A stretch of DNA of 64,000 nucleotides from Marthasterias glacialis (GCA_911728455.2 OU452233.1:12901214-12965213), one strand, 5' to 3'; positions 61,101 through 64,000 are shown, counted from the first letter of the stretch. Translations and numbers: made by a program. Notes: generated by a model from the sequence alone, not told the origin.

Positions 61101-61249
61101 TTAATGGACCAGGGAGAATCAACCCTGCATTTAGCAGAGACATCAGTGACGTGATGGATGAGGACAGTCTGAGTCTGGGTACCTACAAACTTGTATATCA
61201 GACTGAAGATGACAATCGTACCAAAGAGACTCCAATAACCGTCTTGTAA
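1911..61249 (+). CDS. ATP11-like: ATP11-class P4-ATPase (phospholipid flippase), 3' two thirds, 20 exons
   Basis: P4-ATPases move phospholipids from the outer to the cytoplasmic leaflet of membranes using ATP, normally with a CDC50/TMEM30 partner (family knowledge). The coding exons are 1911-1992, 3092-3150, 5138-5332, 31564-31742, 33485-33627, 34435-34538, 35055-35168, 35664-35786, 38198-38346, 39513-39666, 40727-40829, 41504-41649, 42075-42134, 44412-44598, 45205-45284, 46058-46123, 46245-46348, 46795-46812, 47411-47576 and 61058-61249. All junctions are AG/GT and all phases agree, giving 2424 bp or 807 residues plus stop. Seen in order: PISL in TM4, [45 protein letters not shown], then TM5-TM10. 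The pattern [14 protein letters not shown] before DKTGT and the QYFFYKN-FIT stretch place it with ATP11A/B/C rather than ATP8, ATP9 or ATP10. The N-terminal part (about 340 residues in relatives: TM1-3 and actuator domain) is upstream of the window. The first and last visible codons depend on the splice model, not on cDNA. Confidence 0.93.
1993..3091 (+). other. Flippase intron
   Basis: Contains a 305-bp hAT-like MITE (2371-2675). No other coding sequence is seen. Confidence 0.8.
2371..2675. mobile_element. hAT-like MITE with 8-bp target duplication
   Basis: About 30-bp imperfect terminal inverted repeats (CAAAGATACTAG and, at the other end, CTAGTATTTTT, with GATAGGACAC inside both) are flanked by the direct repeat GAATAGGG at 2363-2370 and 2676-2683. 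An 8-bp duplication is the hAT signature. Confidence 0.75.
3092..3150 (+). CDS. ATP11-like: Flippase exon: end of TM4 and cytoplasmic stalk
   Basis: Starts after TTTCTTTTCAG and ends before GTAAGTAA. With the G carried over it reads [20 protein letters not shown], which matches the stalk after TM4 of ATP11 proteins. Ends in phase 0. Confidence 0.93.
3787..4194. mobile_element. TTAA-flanked MITE, 0.4 kb
   Basis: Begins TTAAAGGGACACAATGCC and ends GGCAATGTGTCCCTTTAA, an almost perfect 18-bp inverted pair that includes TTAA. No coding potential. Confidence 0.75.
4838..4992. mobile_element. Palindromic MITE (AATAAAAGAGTGGTGAC family)
   Basis: The arms (ATAAAAGAGTGGTGACTCGG, and reversed GAATAAAAGAATAGCTAC with TTAATCGGC inside both) fold on each other. 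The copy at 31764-31910 is of the same family. Confidence 0.6.
5138..5332 (+). CDS. ATP11-like: Flippase exon: catalytic DKTGT phosphorylation site
   Basis: Follows AATATCTCAG and ends before GTAAGAAT; 65 codons, phase 0 at both ends. The phosphorylated aspartate is in DKTGTLT at 5213-5233. The preceding [14 protein letters not shown] is typical of ATP11. The exon ends NDSTTTP, so the variable linker found in vertebrate ATP11B after this point is mostly missing. The next exon lies 26.2 kb away. Confidence 0.95.
5890..6970. repeat. Diverged tandem duplication, 806-bp offset
   Basis: Blocks around 5998 (TTGCAATGTGCATTTAATGC) and 6131 (TCAAGATGAACAAATGG) recur at 6804 and 6937 with the same 806-bp offset. 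The copies differ by many substitutions and small gaps. Confidence 0.6.
7518..7594 (+). mobile_element. tRNA-like B-box stretch, probable SINE head
   Basis: GTGGGTTCGAATCCCAC forms a perfect T-arm hairpin, with TTAGTCTATTGGTGAAAAC upstream resembling an A box. The acceptor stem does not pair, so this is not called a tRNA gene. Confidence 0.4.
9660..10266 (-). CDS. Secreted C-type lectin, copy 1 (two exons)
   Basis: Exon 1 is 10266 down to 9957 and exon 2 is 9853 down to 9660 (stop TAA), with a 103-bp phase-1 GT-AG intron; 167 residues. The start is the ATG giving [20 protein letters not shown]; the frame has no earlier ATG, only a TTG. Residues 1-23 are a signal peptide ending YG. One C-type lectin-like domain fills the rest: [37 protein letters not shown], then EPN and GWND, the paired Ca2+/sugar-binding motifs. 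EPN normally means mannose-type specificity (family knowledge). Unlike most such domains it has Cys in WIDC and WEC. It is probably a secreted recognition protein; its ligand is unknown. It lies antisense inside a flippase intron. Confidence 0.9.
10405..10482. repeat. Inverted repeat upstream of lectin 1
   Basis: AACACGCCCACT and AGTGGGCGTGTT pair around a short spacer, with outer AAGAGAATTATT and AAAGAATTCTCTT arms. The same hairpin lies at the same distance upstream of lectin 2. Confidence 0.8.
13158..13198. repeat. Poly-T then poly-G run
   Basis: About thirty T followed by about nine G. A likely length-unstable site in sequencing as well as in the genome. Confidence 0.85.
15653..15732 (+). 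other. Lys/Ala-rich open stretch ending at a donor-like site
   Basis: One frame reads [20 protein letters not shown] then KAVAK and stops against GTCAGT. It is built from AAGGCC/AAGGCT hexamers. No in-phase acceptor for the flippase was found, so it is probably a simple repeat; a stray exon of another gene cannot be excluded. Confidence 0.25.
17565..18171 (-). CDS. Secreted C-type lectin, copy 2 (two exons)
   Basis: Exon 1 is 18171-17862 and exon 2 is 17758-17565, with a 103-bp intron almost identical to copy 1; 167 residues. It starts [20 protein letters not shown]; no ATG lies upstream in frame. The CTL domain has EPN and GWND, but the loop between them ([15 protein letters not shown]) differs strongly from the other copies, as does [12 protein letters not shown] after it. 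Its 5' flank is shared with copy 1: an inverted repeat at 18302-18380 and a 20-bp repeat at 18440. Copies 1 and 2 are therefore sisters by flank although their binding loops are not the closest pair. Confidence 0.9.
18302..18380. repeat. Inverted repeat upstream of lectin 2
   Basis: The same AACACGCCCACT/AGTGGGCGTGTT hairpin as at 10405-10482, so it was present before the duplication that made copies 1 and 2. Confidence 0.8.
18440..18499. repeat. 20-bp tandem repeat upstream of lectin 2
   Basis: Three copies of CAGTTTATTAGGTGTCCTTC (the last ends CCGTG). Lectin 1 has two copies at the matching place (about 10547-10586). Confidence 0.8.
19009..19781. mobile_element. TA-flanked TIR element, copy A (773 bp)
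   Basis: Ends in GACCGATTGTGCGAC and, reversed, GACCGATTGCGCGAC, flanked by TA. The copy at 38380-39170 matches along its whole length in the opposite orientation. A short ORF (62 codons, from 19482) is kept in both copies. Confidence 0.8.
19797..20760. repeat. Dispersed repeat with ACCGGAAGTT modules
   Basis: Successive blocks end in TTCCTTCCAGTACAAACCGG or similar and share AAATTCATATTT and ATTATTTCAAAAAATCAT. The family recurs at 24785-25420 and touches base 1 of the window. Confidence 0.55.
21179..21228 (-). pseudogene. Relic of a fifth C-type lectin (3' end of exon 2)
   Basis: About 40 bp match the last codons of lectin exon 2 (TGAAGCTGTGAT, CTTCTTGCATACTGC on plus) with a few changes. 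The match stops abruptly and continues into GTACCAAAGGTAGGATTGTA, which in intact copies lies about 290 bp beyond the start codon in the 5' flank. One deletion of roughly 0.85 kb would explain it. Confidence 0.65.
21246..21530. repeat. 138-bp tandem duplication in lectin flank
   Basis: GGATTGTACCAGAAAGTAGA begins at 21246 and again at 21384, and the sequence between is repeated almost exactly. The same flank block occurs once upstream of lectins 3 and 4. Confidence 0.8.
22130..22499. mobile_element. 370-bp MITE with TA duplication
   Basis: Terminal inverted repeats GACCGATCCATTAAGCCC and GGGCTTAATGGATCGGTC are flanked by TA. Paralogous flanks near 25.51, 27.44 and 16.12 kb lack it, giving empty sites. 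Confidence 0.85.
23200..24300. mobile_element. Foldback element with ~150-bp inverted arms
   Basis: 23200-23346 and 24139-24300 are inverted copies (ACAATAGCGAAAC against GCTATTGTGTTTT; GACTGGCTGGTGGT against ACCACCAGCCAGTC). The right arm has an extra small internal duplication. A short palindromic element lies inside at 23447-23580. Confidence 0.65.
23447..23580. mobile_element. Palindromic AGTCCTAA-type MITE
   Basis: Starts AGGGGTGGATTTCATAAAG and ends TTTGTGAAATCTACCCC; the interior is made of TAGGACTAGT and its reverse. This type is common in many invertebrate genomes. Confidence 0.7.
24371..24403. repeat. Short imperfect hairpin
   Basis: AGGTGTTTGGAGC and GCTCGGAACACCT pair around AAC with two mismatches. 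Role unknown. Confidence 0.5.
24484..24784. mobile_element. TTAA MITE with 18-bp perfect TIRs
   Basis: Starts TTAACACGTTGACTGCCG and ends CGGCAGTCAACGTGTTAA. Inside, CTACGAATATCCTCGTA is repeated as CTACGAATATACTCGTAG. A TTAA target is the piggyBac-type pattern. Confidence 0.85.
25803..26406 (-). CDS. Secreted C-type lectin, copy 3 (two exons)
   Basis: Exon 1 is 26406-26097 and exon 2 is 25993-25803, with a 103-bp intron; 166 residues, one shorter at the C-terminus (VPSLHF, against VPSQLHF). The start ATG gives [20 protein letters not shown], a different signal-peptide beginning from copies 1 and 2, converging at LLLYLM. The domain keeps EPN ([14 protein letters not shown]) and GWND. Candidate polyadenylation hexamers on the minus strand (TTTATT on plus) lie at 25648-25658. 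Confidence 0.9.
26407..27697. other. Between lectins 3 and 4
   Basis: The lectin 3 5' flank (to about 27300) is followed directly by the lectin 4 3' flank, with few insertions. This gives the cleanest view of the duplication unit: about 1.9 kb from lectin stop to next lectin stop. Confidence 0.7.
27698..28304 (-). CDS. Secreted C-type lectin, copy 4 (two exons)
   Basis: Exon 1 is 28304-27995 and exon 2 is 27891-27698, with a 103-bp intron; 167 residues. It starts [20 protein letters not shown], like copy 3. Its binding loop ([34 protein letters not shown]) is instead closest to copy 1, so N-terminal and loop relationships disagree. Minus-strand AATAAA candidates are at 27600-27609, about 90 bp past the stop. 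Confidence 0.9.
29709..29868. repeat. Long near-perfect hairpin, ~75-bp arms
   Basis: The arms meet at GACAACA-CAACA-TGTTGTC (29779-29797). CACGTTTCGACCCTAGCAGA on the left pairs with TCTGCTAGGGTCGAAACGTG on the right. Confidence 0.85.
29871..30358. mobile_element. Element with inverted TACCATGGTATTAGATTG ends
   Basis: TACCATGGTATTAGATTG near 29875 is answered by CAATCTAATACCATGGTG near 30337. Inside, two related blocks (GTCCATTACCTAGAT and ATCGTCCCCATTGAT) occur in tandem. Confidence 0.55.
30363..30509. repeat. Foldback with ~55-bp arms
   Basis: CAATTGTTGTCTGCTGTGAT and GTGGTCCATGCTGTTTTGGA pair with their reverse copies ending at 30509. The spacer is GC-rich. Confidence 0.85.
30994..31365. 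repeat. 55-bp tandem repeat, ~6.8 copies
   Basis: GTAGCTGACAAACCTGTTGA starts at 30994, 31049, 31104, 31159, 31214, 31269 and 31324. Each unit contains GTTGACAA and TTGTCAAC, an 8-bp stem around a 17-bp loop. A few units have one base changed in the stem. Confidence 0.95.
31564..31742 (+). CDS. ATP11-like: Flippase exon: start of nucleotide-binding domain
   Basis: Follows ATAATACTACAG and ends AG before GTTAGTTA (phase 2). It carries LCLALCHTV and [16 protein letters not shown], both standard P4-ATPase N-domain blocks. A 55-bp minisatellite ends about 200 bp upstream, and a foldback MITE begins 21 bp downstream of the donor. Confidence 0.93.
31764..31910. mobile_element. Palindromic MITE next to a 5' splice site
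   Basis: GGGAATAAAAGAGTGGTGAC on the left pairs with GTCACTACTCTTTTATTCCT on the right. It starts 21 bp after the donor of exon 31564-31742. Same family as 4838-4992. Confidence 0.75.
32872..33285 (+). mobile_element. TTAA-family MITE, copy 1
   Basis: Starts TTAACCAATTGCCGCCGGGA. Shares GACAAG, AAATGTCAAACTCACAC, GTCAGACGGCGTGTGTGTGG and the end block with copies at 43027, 50849 and 56272. Confidence 0.7.
33485..33627 (+). CDS. ATP11-like: Flippase exon: nucleotide-binding domain
   Basis: Follows TTGTAACACAG and ends before GTATGTAT (phase 1). With the AG carried over it reads RFGVVLTNN, then [20 protein letters not shown], the RY-LLH-LEF block of P4-ATPases. Confidence 0.93.
33628..34434 (+). 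other. Flippase intron with 18-bp minisatellite
   Basis: Mostly the array at 33771-34111; nothing else recognised. Confidence 0.8.
33771..34111. repeat. 18-bp minisatellite, ~19 copies
   Basis: The unit is ACCTCTGATGGTTATATG, with TTATATG/TTTTATG variants. As 18 is a multiple of 3, both strands stay open (163 and 134 codons). The plus strand reads as repeated [12 protein letters not shown]. It lies wholly in an intron. Confidence 0.95.
34435..34538 (+). CDS. ATP11-like: Flippase exon: KGAES ATP-binding motif
   Basis: Follows TTTGTTTGTACAG and ends before GTAATAGC, phase 0. It reads [17 protein letters not shown]; the KGAES lysine at 34455 is the conserved nucleotide-domain residue. Confidence 0.93.
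34539..35054 (+). other. Flippase intron
   Basis: AT-rich; no repeat with clear ends and no coding block seen. Confidence 0.7.
35055..35168 (+). CDS. ATP11-like: Flippase exon: GLRTLC segment of N domain
   Basis: Follows TTGTATCAACAG and ends before GTTTGAAC; 38 codons, phase 0 at both ends. [14 protein letters not shown] matches the conserved GLRTLC block; the rest is a charged helix ending NREEK. Confidence 0.92.
35169..35663 (+). other. Flippase intron
   Basis: No recognisable gene; nothing with clear element ends. Confidence 0.7.
35664..35786 (+). CDS. ATP11-like: Flippase exon: start of P domain second half
   Basis: Follows TTTATTTCTCAG and ends before GTACACAT; 41 codons, phase 0. 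It reads [20 protein letters not shown] and ALRTAGIK, highly conserved in all P4-ATPases. Confidence 0.94.
36934..37282 (+). mobile_element. tRNA-derived SINE, apparently full length
   Basis: A box TGGCCGAGTGG (36943-36953), B box GGTTAGAGTCC (36999-37009), a core with TTGTGTCCTTGAGCAAGGCA, and an A-rich tail at 37258-37282. The long spacing between the boxes points to a Leu/Ser-type tRNA ancestor. Confidence 0.85.
37502..37529. repeat. 28-bp perfect palindrome in a larger foldback
   Basis: GGAAGGAAAATAGA is followed directly by its reverse complement. Outer arms with CAGAGTCCAT and ATGGACTCTG extend the fold to about 37470-37552. Confidence 0.9.
38198..38346 (+). CDS. ATP11-like: Flippase exon: TGDK motif
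   Basis: Follows TTTTATGTCAG and ends before GTAAGTTC in phase 2. [15 protein letters not shown] carries the TGDK P-domain motif at 38210-38221. A 791-bp TIR element begins 34 bp after the exon. Confidence 0.94.
38347..39512 (+). other. Flippase intron, mostly one transposon
   Basis: Holds the 791-bp element 38380-39170; the remaining 340 bp show nothing recognisable. Confidence 0.8.
38380..39170. mobile_element. TA-flanked TIR element, copy B (791 bp)
   Basis: Starts GACCGATTGCGCGAC and ends GTCGCGCACTCAGTC, flanked by TA. It is the inverted copy of 19009-19781. The short minus-strand ORF (from 38679) corresponds to the ORF at 19482 in copy A. Confidence 0.8.
39513..39666 (+). CDS. ATP11-like: Flippase exon: P domain
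   Basis: Follows TCTTCTCTTTAG and ends before GTATATCT, phase 0. It contains [12 protein letters not shown] and [16 protein letters not shown], the conserved VDG and CCR-PLQKA blocks. Confidence 0.94.
39667..40726 (+). other. Flippase intron
   Basis: Nothing with clear element ends or coding evidence. Confidence 0.65.
40727..40829 (+). CDS. ATP11-like: Flippase exon: GDGANDV hinge motif
   Basis: Follows TTTTCTGTAG and ends before GTAAGGCA, phase 1. GDGANDV is at 40778-40798, followed by [11 protein letters not shown]. The motif binds Mg2+ with the P-domain aspartate in P-type ATPases. Confidence 0.95.
40830..41503 (+). other. Flippase intron with foldback
   Basis: Contains the foldback at 40882-41030; the rest is unremarkable. 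Confidence 0.75.
40882..41030. mobile_element. Small foldback MITE
   Basis: GGGAGACTTTGGAAC and GGCAGCAGACTTACCAGGTA on the left pair with ACCTGGTAAGTCTGCTGCC and AAGTCTCCC on the right. It begins 53 bp past a flippase donor and itself contains a GGTAAGT donor-like site. Confidence 0.8.
41504..41649 (+). CDS. ATP11-like: Flippase exon: end of P domain and TM5
   Basis: Follows TTTAATGACAAG, an acceptor with a poor pyrimidine tract, and ends before GTAAAAAG. It reads [20 protein letters not shown], then [20 protein letters not shown] entering TM5. Phase 0 at the end. Confidence 0.93.
41650..42074 (+). other. Flippase intron
   Basis: AT-rich; nothing recognised. Confidence 0.7.
42075..42134 (+). 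CDS. ATP11-like: Flippase exon: TM6 region
   Basis: Follows TTTATTTCTTATAG and ends before GTGAGTAA. The 20 codons [20 protein letters not shown] are in phase 0 at both ends and match the ATP11 N-FIT-QF block. Confidence 0.92.
42441..42740. mobile_element. Foldback element with CACGAACAGCCACTTATCTT ends
   Basis: The left end is answered by reversed copies at 42657-42680 and 42715-42740, so the right end is present twice. Confidence 0.6.
43027..43725 (+). mobile_element. TTAA-family MITE, copy 2 (longest)
   Basis: Starts TTTAACACGTTGCGGCCGGG and ends CACCTGGTTAA. The GACAAAGCAAAGAGAACAAAG block is near-identical to copy 3. No transposase is seen. Confidence 0.75.
44412..44598 (+). CDS. ATP11-like: Flippase exon: TM6 loop to TM7
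   Basis: Follows TTTGCCTTTGCAG and ends before GTGAGTTC in phase 1. It begins [20 protein letters not shown], the P4-ATPase YLTLFN-FTSLP block, and ends in the hydrophobic VYWLLLG. Confidence 0.94.
44599..45204 (+). other. Flippase intron
   Basis: No element with clear ends and no coding sequence seen. Confidence 0.65.
45205..45284 (+). CDS. ATP11-like: Flippase exon: TM7
   Basis: Follows TTGTGTCTTATAG and ends before GTAACATG, phase 0. It reads [19 protein letters not shown]. Joined straight to the exon at 46058, the TM7-TM8 segment has the same length (55 residues) as I recall for human ATP11B. Confidence 0.9.
45285..46057 (+). other. Flippase intron
   Basis: Contains the open cassette at 45611-45718; otherwise unremarkable. 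Confidence 0.65.
45611..45718 (+). other. In-phase 108-bp open cassette with splice borders
   Basis: A 36-codon open block lies between GCATGTTTTAG and GTAAGTGG, in phase 0 on both sides between flippase exons 45205-45284 and 46058-46123. It would insert [18 protein letters not shown] and a hydrophobic [14 protein letters not shown]. The TM7-TM8 spacing is already normal without it, so it is not a constitutive exon. It may be a cassette exon or chance. Confidence 0.3.
46058..46123 (+). CDS. ATP11-like: Flippase exon: TM8
   Basis: Follows CCATTTGCAG and ends before GTGAGTTA; 22 codons, phase 0. [20 protein letters not shown] corresponds to the P4-ATPase G-T-MYT helix. Confidence 0.92.
46245..46348 (+). 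CDS. ATP11-like: Flippase exon: TM8-TM9
   Basis: Follows TTTGTTTGCACAG and ends TATATG before GTAAGTAT (phase 2). It reads [11 protein letters not shown], then the hydrophobic [17 protein letters not shown]. Confidence 0.92.
46349..46794 (+). other. Flippase intron before the micro-exon
   Basis: No repeat recognised; a long pyrimidine tract lies just before the micro-exon. Confidence 0.7.
46795..46812 (+). CDS. ATP11-like: Flippase 18-bp micro-exon
   Basis: Only 18 bp, between TTTTCCGTTTTCAG and GTGAGTAT. It adds YNVFQ plus the split tryptophan codon at each end (phase 2 in and out). Skipping it would keep the frame. It is needed only if the protein keeps this short TM9-TM10 loop. Confidence 0.82.
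46813..47410 (+). other. Flippase intron after the micro-exon
   Basis: Contains the 11-bp minisatellite at 46985-47162. Confidence 0.8.
46985..47162. repeat. 11-bp minisatellite, ~16 copies
   Basis: Unit CCAGTGTGACA with variants (CCAGTGTGATA, CCAGTGGGACA). The GGGACA form clusters at the 3' end. Confidence 0.9.
47411..47576 (+). CDS. ATP11-like: Flippase exon: TM9-TM10 and start of tail
   Basis: Follows CATCCAACTGCAG and ends AAGCAG before GTATGGAA, phase 0. It contains [18 protein letters not shown] and [15 protein letters not shown] (TM10), then the cytoplasmic [10 protein letters not shown]. Confidence 0.92.
47826..48390. repeat. 35-bp minisatellite with 140-bp higher-order unit
   Basis: ACCAGGTTTGGATGGTCAGA recurs at 47861, 48001 and 48141, exactly 140 bp apart. 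Each 140-bp unit has four 35-bp monomers with CACTTCTAG and a GACCAG...CTGGTC inverted pair. Monomers after about 48280 are degraded. Confidence 0.92.
48786..48881 (+). CDS. Candidate alternative C-terminal exon of the flippase
   Basis: After TTTTAAAGTTACAG the sequence is open in phase 0, continuing the exon that ends at 47576. It reads [20 protein letters not shown] and then [11 protein letters not shown] with stop TGA at 48879-48881. The [12 protein letters not shown] end resembles the leucine-rich tail of vertebrate ATP11A/C, which holds an endocytic di-leucine signal. An AATAAA lies at 49019-49024. A weak donor (GTCTCC at 48859) would instead leave phase 1. Not proven; it could be a chance open stretch. 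Confidence 0.45.
   Translation, partial: CLLGMLPERLLEVFKNGTESFTARGLPLLPL
49019..49024 (+). promoter_or_regulatory. Candidate polyadenylation signal AATAAA
   Basis: About 140 bp after the stop of the candidate exon 48786-48881. The motif is common by chance in AT-rich DNA. Confidence 0.3.
49091..49308. mobile_element. MITE with CCGCCCCC ends
   Basis: CATATTGACCACTCACACC on the left pairs with GGCTGTGATTGGTCAACACG on the right, with poly-C and poly-G outer ends. Related at one end to 22130-22499 (TATTGACCAATCACAGCC). Confidence 0.6.
50849..51429 (+). mobile_element. TTAA-family MITE, copy 3
   Basis: Starts TTAACCAGTTGTTGCCGGG and ends CGGCTACTGGTTAA. The ends are inverted repeats and include TTAA. 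Confidence 0.8.
52271..52288. repeat. Poly-G run
   Basis: Eighteen G in a row; length uncertain in any assembly. Confidence 0.8.
54483..54574 (+). CDS. Candidate second alternative C-terminal exon
   Basis: After a pyrimidine-rich tract ending GAATCTCAG, one frame reads [20 protein letters not shown] then [10 protein letters not shown] and stops TGA at 54572-54574. It needs an upstream phase-1 donor, such as the weak one at 48858/48859. The composition is strikingly protein-like (Ser/Leu/Pro-rich with a hydrophobic C-terminal valine) and differs from the surrounding AT-rich intron. No similarity to a named family is claimed. Confidence 0.35.
54857..55022. mobile_element. Palindromic MITE AAAGGGGCTGTG
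   Basis: AAAGGGGCTGTGCCATCATG and ATTATAGCAG on the left pair with CTGCTATAATCATGACG and CACAGCCCCTTT on the right, flanked by AT-rich TTTAA/TTTGAATTAAA. Confidence 0.8.
56272..56820 (-). mobile_element. TTAA-family MITE, copy 4 (reverse)
   Basis: Begins TTAACTAGTTGATGCCGGAT and ends GTTGAAGGTTTAAA. On the minus strand it shares the CTGCTGGCACAAAGGAACC and GACAAAGCCAGGAGAACAAA blocks with the other copies. Confidence 0.7.
58690..58790 (-). mobile_element. SINE relic
   Basis: The reverse strand has GGTCATGGGTTAGAATCCCA, a B-box-type arm, but no clear A box or tail. Confidence 0.4.
60343..60524. mobile_element. Possible short TIR element
   Basis: CTATAGACCTTATG and GCATGAAGGTCTATTG are inverted at the two ends; the interior is unremarkable. 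Confidence 0.4.
61058..61249 (+). CDS. ATP11-like: Flippase terminal coding exon: cytoplasmic C-terminal tail
   Basis: Follows TTCCTTTTGCATTACAG and is in phase 0 with the exon 13.5 kb upstream. It encodes [15 protein letters not shown], an acidic stretch with [13 protein letters not shown], and ends ETPITVL followed by TAA at 61247-61249. The tail is hydrophilic with no membrane segment. Its codon structure, clean acceptor and phase support it as the main C-terminus, but the long intron makes alternative ends possible. Confidence 0.85.
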   Translation, partial: PTKPKQPKAIKPEEFNGPGRINPAFSRDISDVMDEDSLSLGTYKLVYQTEDDNRTKETPITVL

Positions 61250-64000
61250 AATCTATAATGGTGTTCAAACAAATGTCTCATGTTACAAAGTGAAAGATAA
61301 ATACAACATTGGTTTAGTGAAACATGGTCTCTTTGATCCTAGACTTGGCTATACTTGGGTTTTGTGCTTGGTCCTATATGTTGTACATCATAGTATGAAC
61401 TTACTTTAAAGTGAGCCCTCATGTGTTGAATCAACTCCAATCCGGCAAGTTGCTGATCACAAAACTTGACTTGGTCCAGGTTTATGCACTTTTTCATTCT
61501 GCAACCGTCTTTGTCAGATTTCCTGTACACACAGTGACAATATCAGTACTAATTTTTGTTTCATAAAGTGGAACCAGATCATATTTCTTACTGTATTTCC
61601 AGCCTCTGTTTGGTGTAAATTGAGTTACATGGAACATAAACAAGACGGTTGTATCCTGACAGAGGTGTTTTACATGTGGCACATCCAGGATTGTGGTTCC
61701 AAGCGAGAAAAAAGTGCCTTAAGACGCACGCTCTTCAGGGTGCGACAAACAAATTCGTGCCACGAAAGATCACCTTTGACCGGTGCACGTGTTGTACGTA
61801 AACCATGTACAGGTACATGATTGTTTTGTGCCACGGAAATAGCCAGCGGGTAATGGGATGAGCCTGCGTCTTTAAGCTAGGGTACCATTGGCTGCACATG
61901 ACTATGCGCAGCCCCCAAAGCTGCTACAAGCTTGTGCAAGACAAAGACTAGAAAGATAAGTTGTTGAATACAACATAGGTACAGTGGAGTTTGATTGGTT
62001 TTTAGTTTCCCTAATATCAAGAGAGTTGTAAGATGGTGACTAAGTGGCATCAATATAATAGGTTAACTTTACCTTTGACCTTTGATCAGTGTACCAGAAG
62101 GGAATTGTACAGTGTTCTTAAACAAAATGTCTTACCCTACATTGATGTGTTTTTTCCCAAATTCTCTTTAATGTGAAAAAATTACAGGATTTTGTATCAA
62201 AAACACATACCATGTACTTGTTGTTTTTATTGTAAATGTTAGTTTCATTTGATTGGAAAACATTGATTTCTTTTTTAATATTTCTGGTAGGAGACAAATG
62301 ATGAACTTAAGGATTTTTTTTTTACACAATAGAATGAACTCATAAATCATTGATTAAAAGTGCTTTATCTAAATATTTTAACGATGCAATCAGATTTGAA
62401 AGTTTATTTCCAGAGATTGATGACTATATTGATAAATATATATATATATATACATATATTTTAGTAATTTTCATAATTAGTTTCAAGCAATCATGAGGTA
62501 AAACATTCGTATTTCATCAAAGTTAGAATTTTAAAGTGAATTTAGTGTGAAGCTGGGGACAATGTTGTATCATTATAAGTTTTCAAACTGACAGCATTTT
62601 AAAGAAGTTGTGACCTAACAACAAATATTCTCAGTGATACACAACTTTGCTTAAAGTCAAGAAATACTTTAGATGTGTGTGAGTCACTGTAAGTTGCATA
62701 CTGCCCTCTATTGGTGATGTGGAGTTTTAATTTCATCGCAACTCCATCAGCACCAGTAATGCTGGAGCCATATGGTAGACTGCTATGGCACAATGGTAAT
62801 GACATTTGGGTGTTGTGTTAAAAATGATAGACAAAAATCTGAATTTAAAAATTACACAAACAAGACCAATCTTCAAAGCATAAAAATGTTTGAAAACCAT
62901 TAAATCGTTACTGGATTACTTGAAGAGCATAATTACTACTCACAAGTCAACAGTACTCTTCTTGTTGAACCTAATGTCATTAAAAGCCAAGTTATAGCTG
63001 ACTATCTTGTTATTTTATGGTTGATAGTGGTCTCAAGAAAATTGCCACAGCTTCATTCAAATTGATTTGTACAGTACTACTCTTGTTATACAGAACACAA
63101 TGGTGTATTAAAGGCAGTACTAAAGCGATTACCAAAAAATATGGCTGGTTTCTAATATGAAAGAAAGCTTTCCTATTATGAAGTTGACACCTGTTGCAGT
63201 ACAAATGTCTAAAGTTCAAATGCTGCCAGAAAGGAAAAGCTGTAAGATTTGGACATTGTACAGTTTTGGTTAAAAAAACGTGTCAAGTAGAACTACTTCT
63301 CCAGGTATTTGTTTTATCTCTATCTTTTCAGTAAGGTATTAGATGACAATAGATGCAGAAAAAGACGAAAACAAAATAAAAAATGGGGATCTGTATCAAT
63401 TTATGAAAATGGATTTTATATCAGATATGAACAACAATATTATATAAGATATAATTCTTGTATTAGGAATAATGTATTGGTTAATTAGTACATGCGGTGA
63501 ACTACACGAACTATGATAATGATCCAAGTACTTAAAGCATTACTACATAAAGAGGGAGAGTCACAATGCTTTACAGCAAAAGAAAACGTGTATAAAAAAA
63601 ATATAAAAAAATAAAAAAAAAGCGGGAACAATAATCAAAGCAGCCTATAAGAAAACATAAGTCTGGAAAAGATGATTTTTGAATGATGTTTTGAATTGAG
63701 TTAGAGAAATGACCGTTTTGTAATAAGCTATGGGGCCTGCAGATTTTGTCCCTGTAGCTGACTCCAAAAGCACAGGGTATCTTCATTATTGAATACATAA
63801 TTTAAATTAAATGACCATCAACATTGAAATCATTACTCATTCTTATACAGCCTAGTTAGTAGTATGAATTCCTTTAGCTCAGTGGTATAAGGTCTTTATT
63901 TTTGAATTTCATGCTTGCAATTATTTTAAGGGAATTAAATCAAATTACAGATAAATGTTTTGGAGGTGATATATCACGAATAAAACCAATTTACAAAGCA
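61250..64000 (+). other. Flippase 3' UTR and downstream DNA
   Basis: No coding block seen. There is a TA microsatellite near 62438-62455 and an A-rich stretch near 63592. Sequence at about 63630-63780 (GGGGCCTGCAG with flanks) looks like a dispersed repeat related in style to 32405-32600. The transcript end cannot be placed. Confidence 0.55.

Noticed and set aside
63868..63895. tRNA gene starting TTAGCTCAGTGGTATAAGG
   Set aside because: A D-arm-like A box only; no B box or pairing partner follows.

Overview
This is an animal nuclear genome window: AT-rich, made of short coding blocks with consensus GT/AG borders and long introns, and crowded with small non-autonomous transposons, minisatellites and tRNA-derived SINEs. 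Secreted lectins and the repeat style suggest a marine invertebrate deuterostome, most likely an echinoderm. That placement is inference, because no mitochondrial or rRNA marker is present. Two sets of genes are seen. (1) One large plus-strand gene spans almost the whole window: a P4-type ATPase (phospholipid flippase) of the ATP11 class. Its 5' exons lie upstream of base 1. Twenty exons from 1911 to 61249 join in phase to 808 codons including the stop. They run from the TM4 PISL segment through the DKTGT phosphorylation site, the KGAES and TGDK nucleotide/P-domain motifs, GDGANDV and the last six membrane helices to a cytoplasmic tail. (2) Nested on the opposite strand inside the 26-kb intron after the phosphorylation-site exon is a tandem family of four intact two-exon secreted C-type lectins (9660-10266, 17565-18171, 25803-26406, 27698-28304), plus the relic of a fifth near 21.2 kb. 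Layout: 1-5332, first three visible flippase exons with several TIR elements and a SINE; 5333-31563, the giant intron with the lectin cluster and its duplicated flanks; 31564-35786, five exons covering the nucleotide-binding domain, with a 55-bp and an 18-bp minisatellite in the neighbouring introns; 35787-42134, P-domain exons and TM5-6 among larger transposon relics; 42135-47576, TM7-10, including an 18-bp micro-exon beside an 11-bp minisatellite; 47577-61057, a long 3' intron with a 35/140-bp higher-order minisatellite and two possible alternative C-terminal exons; 61058-61249, the terminal coding exon; then 3' UTR or intergenic DNA to the end. The flippase and the lectins are functionally unrelated as far as the sequence shows. 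The points most worth a second look are the lectin array (near-identical introns beside a strongly varied sugar-binding loop, an apparent extra cysteine pair, two kinds of signal peptide, a fifth copy lost by a single deletion) and the possible alternative flippase tails.
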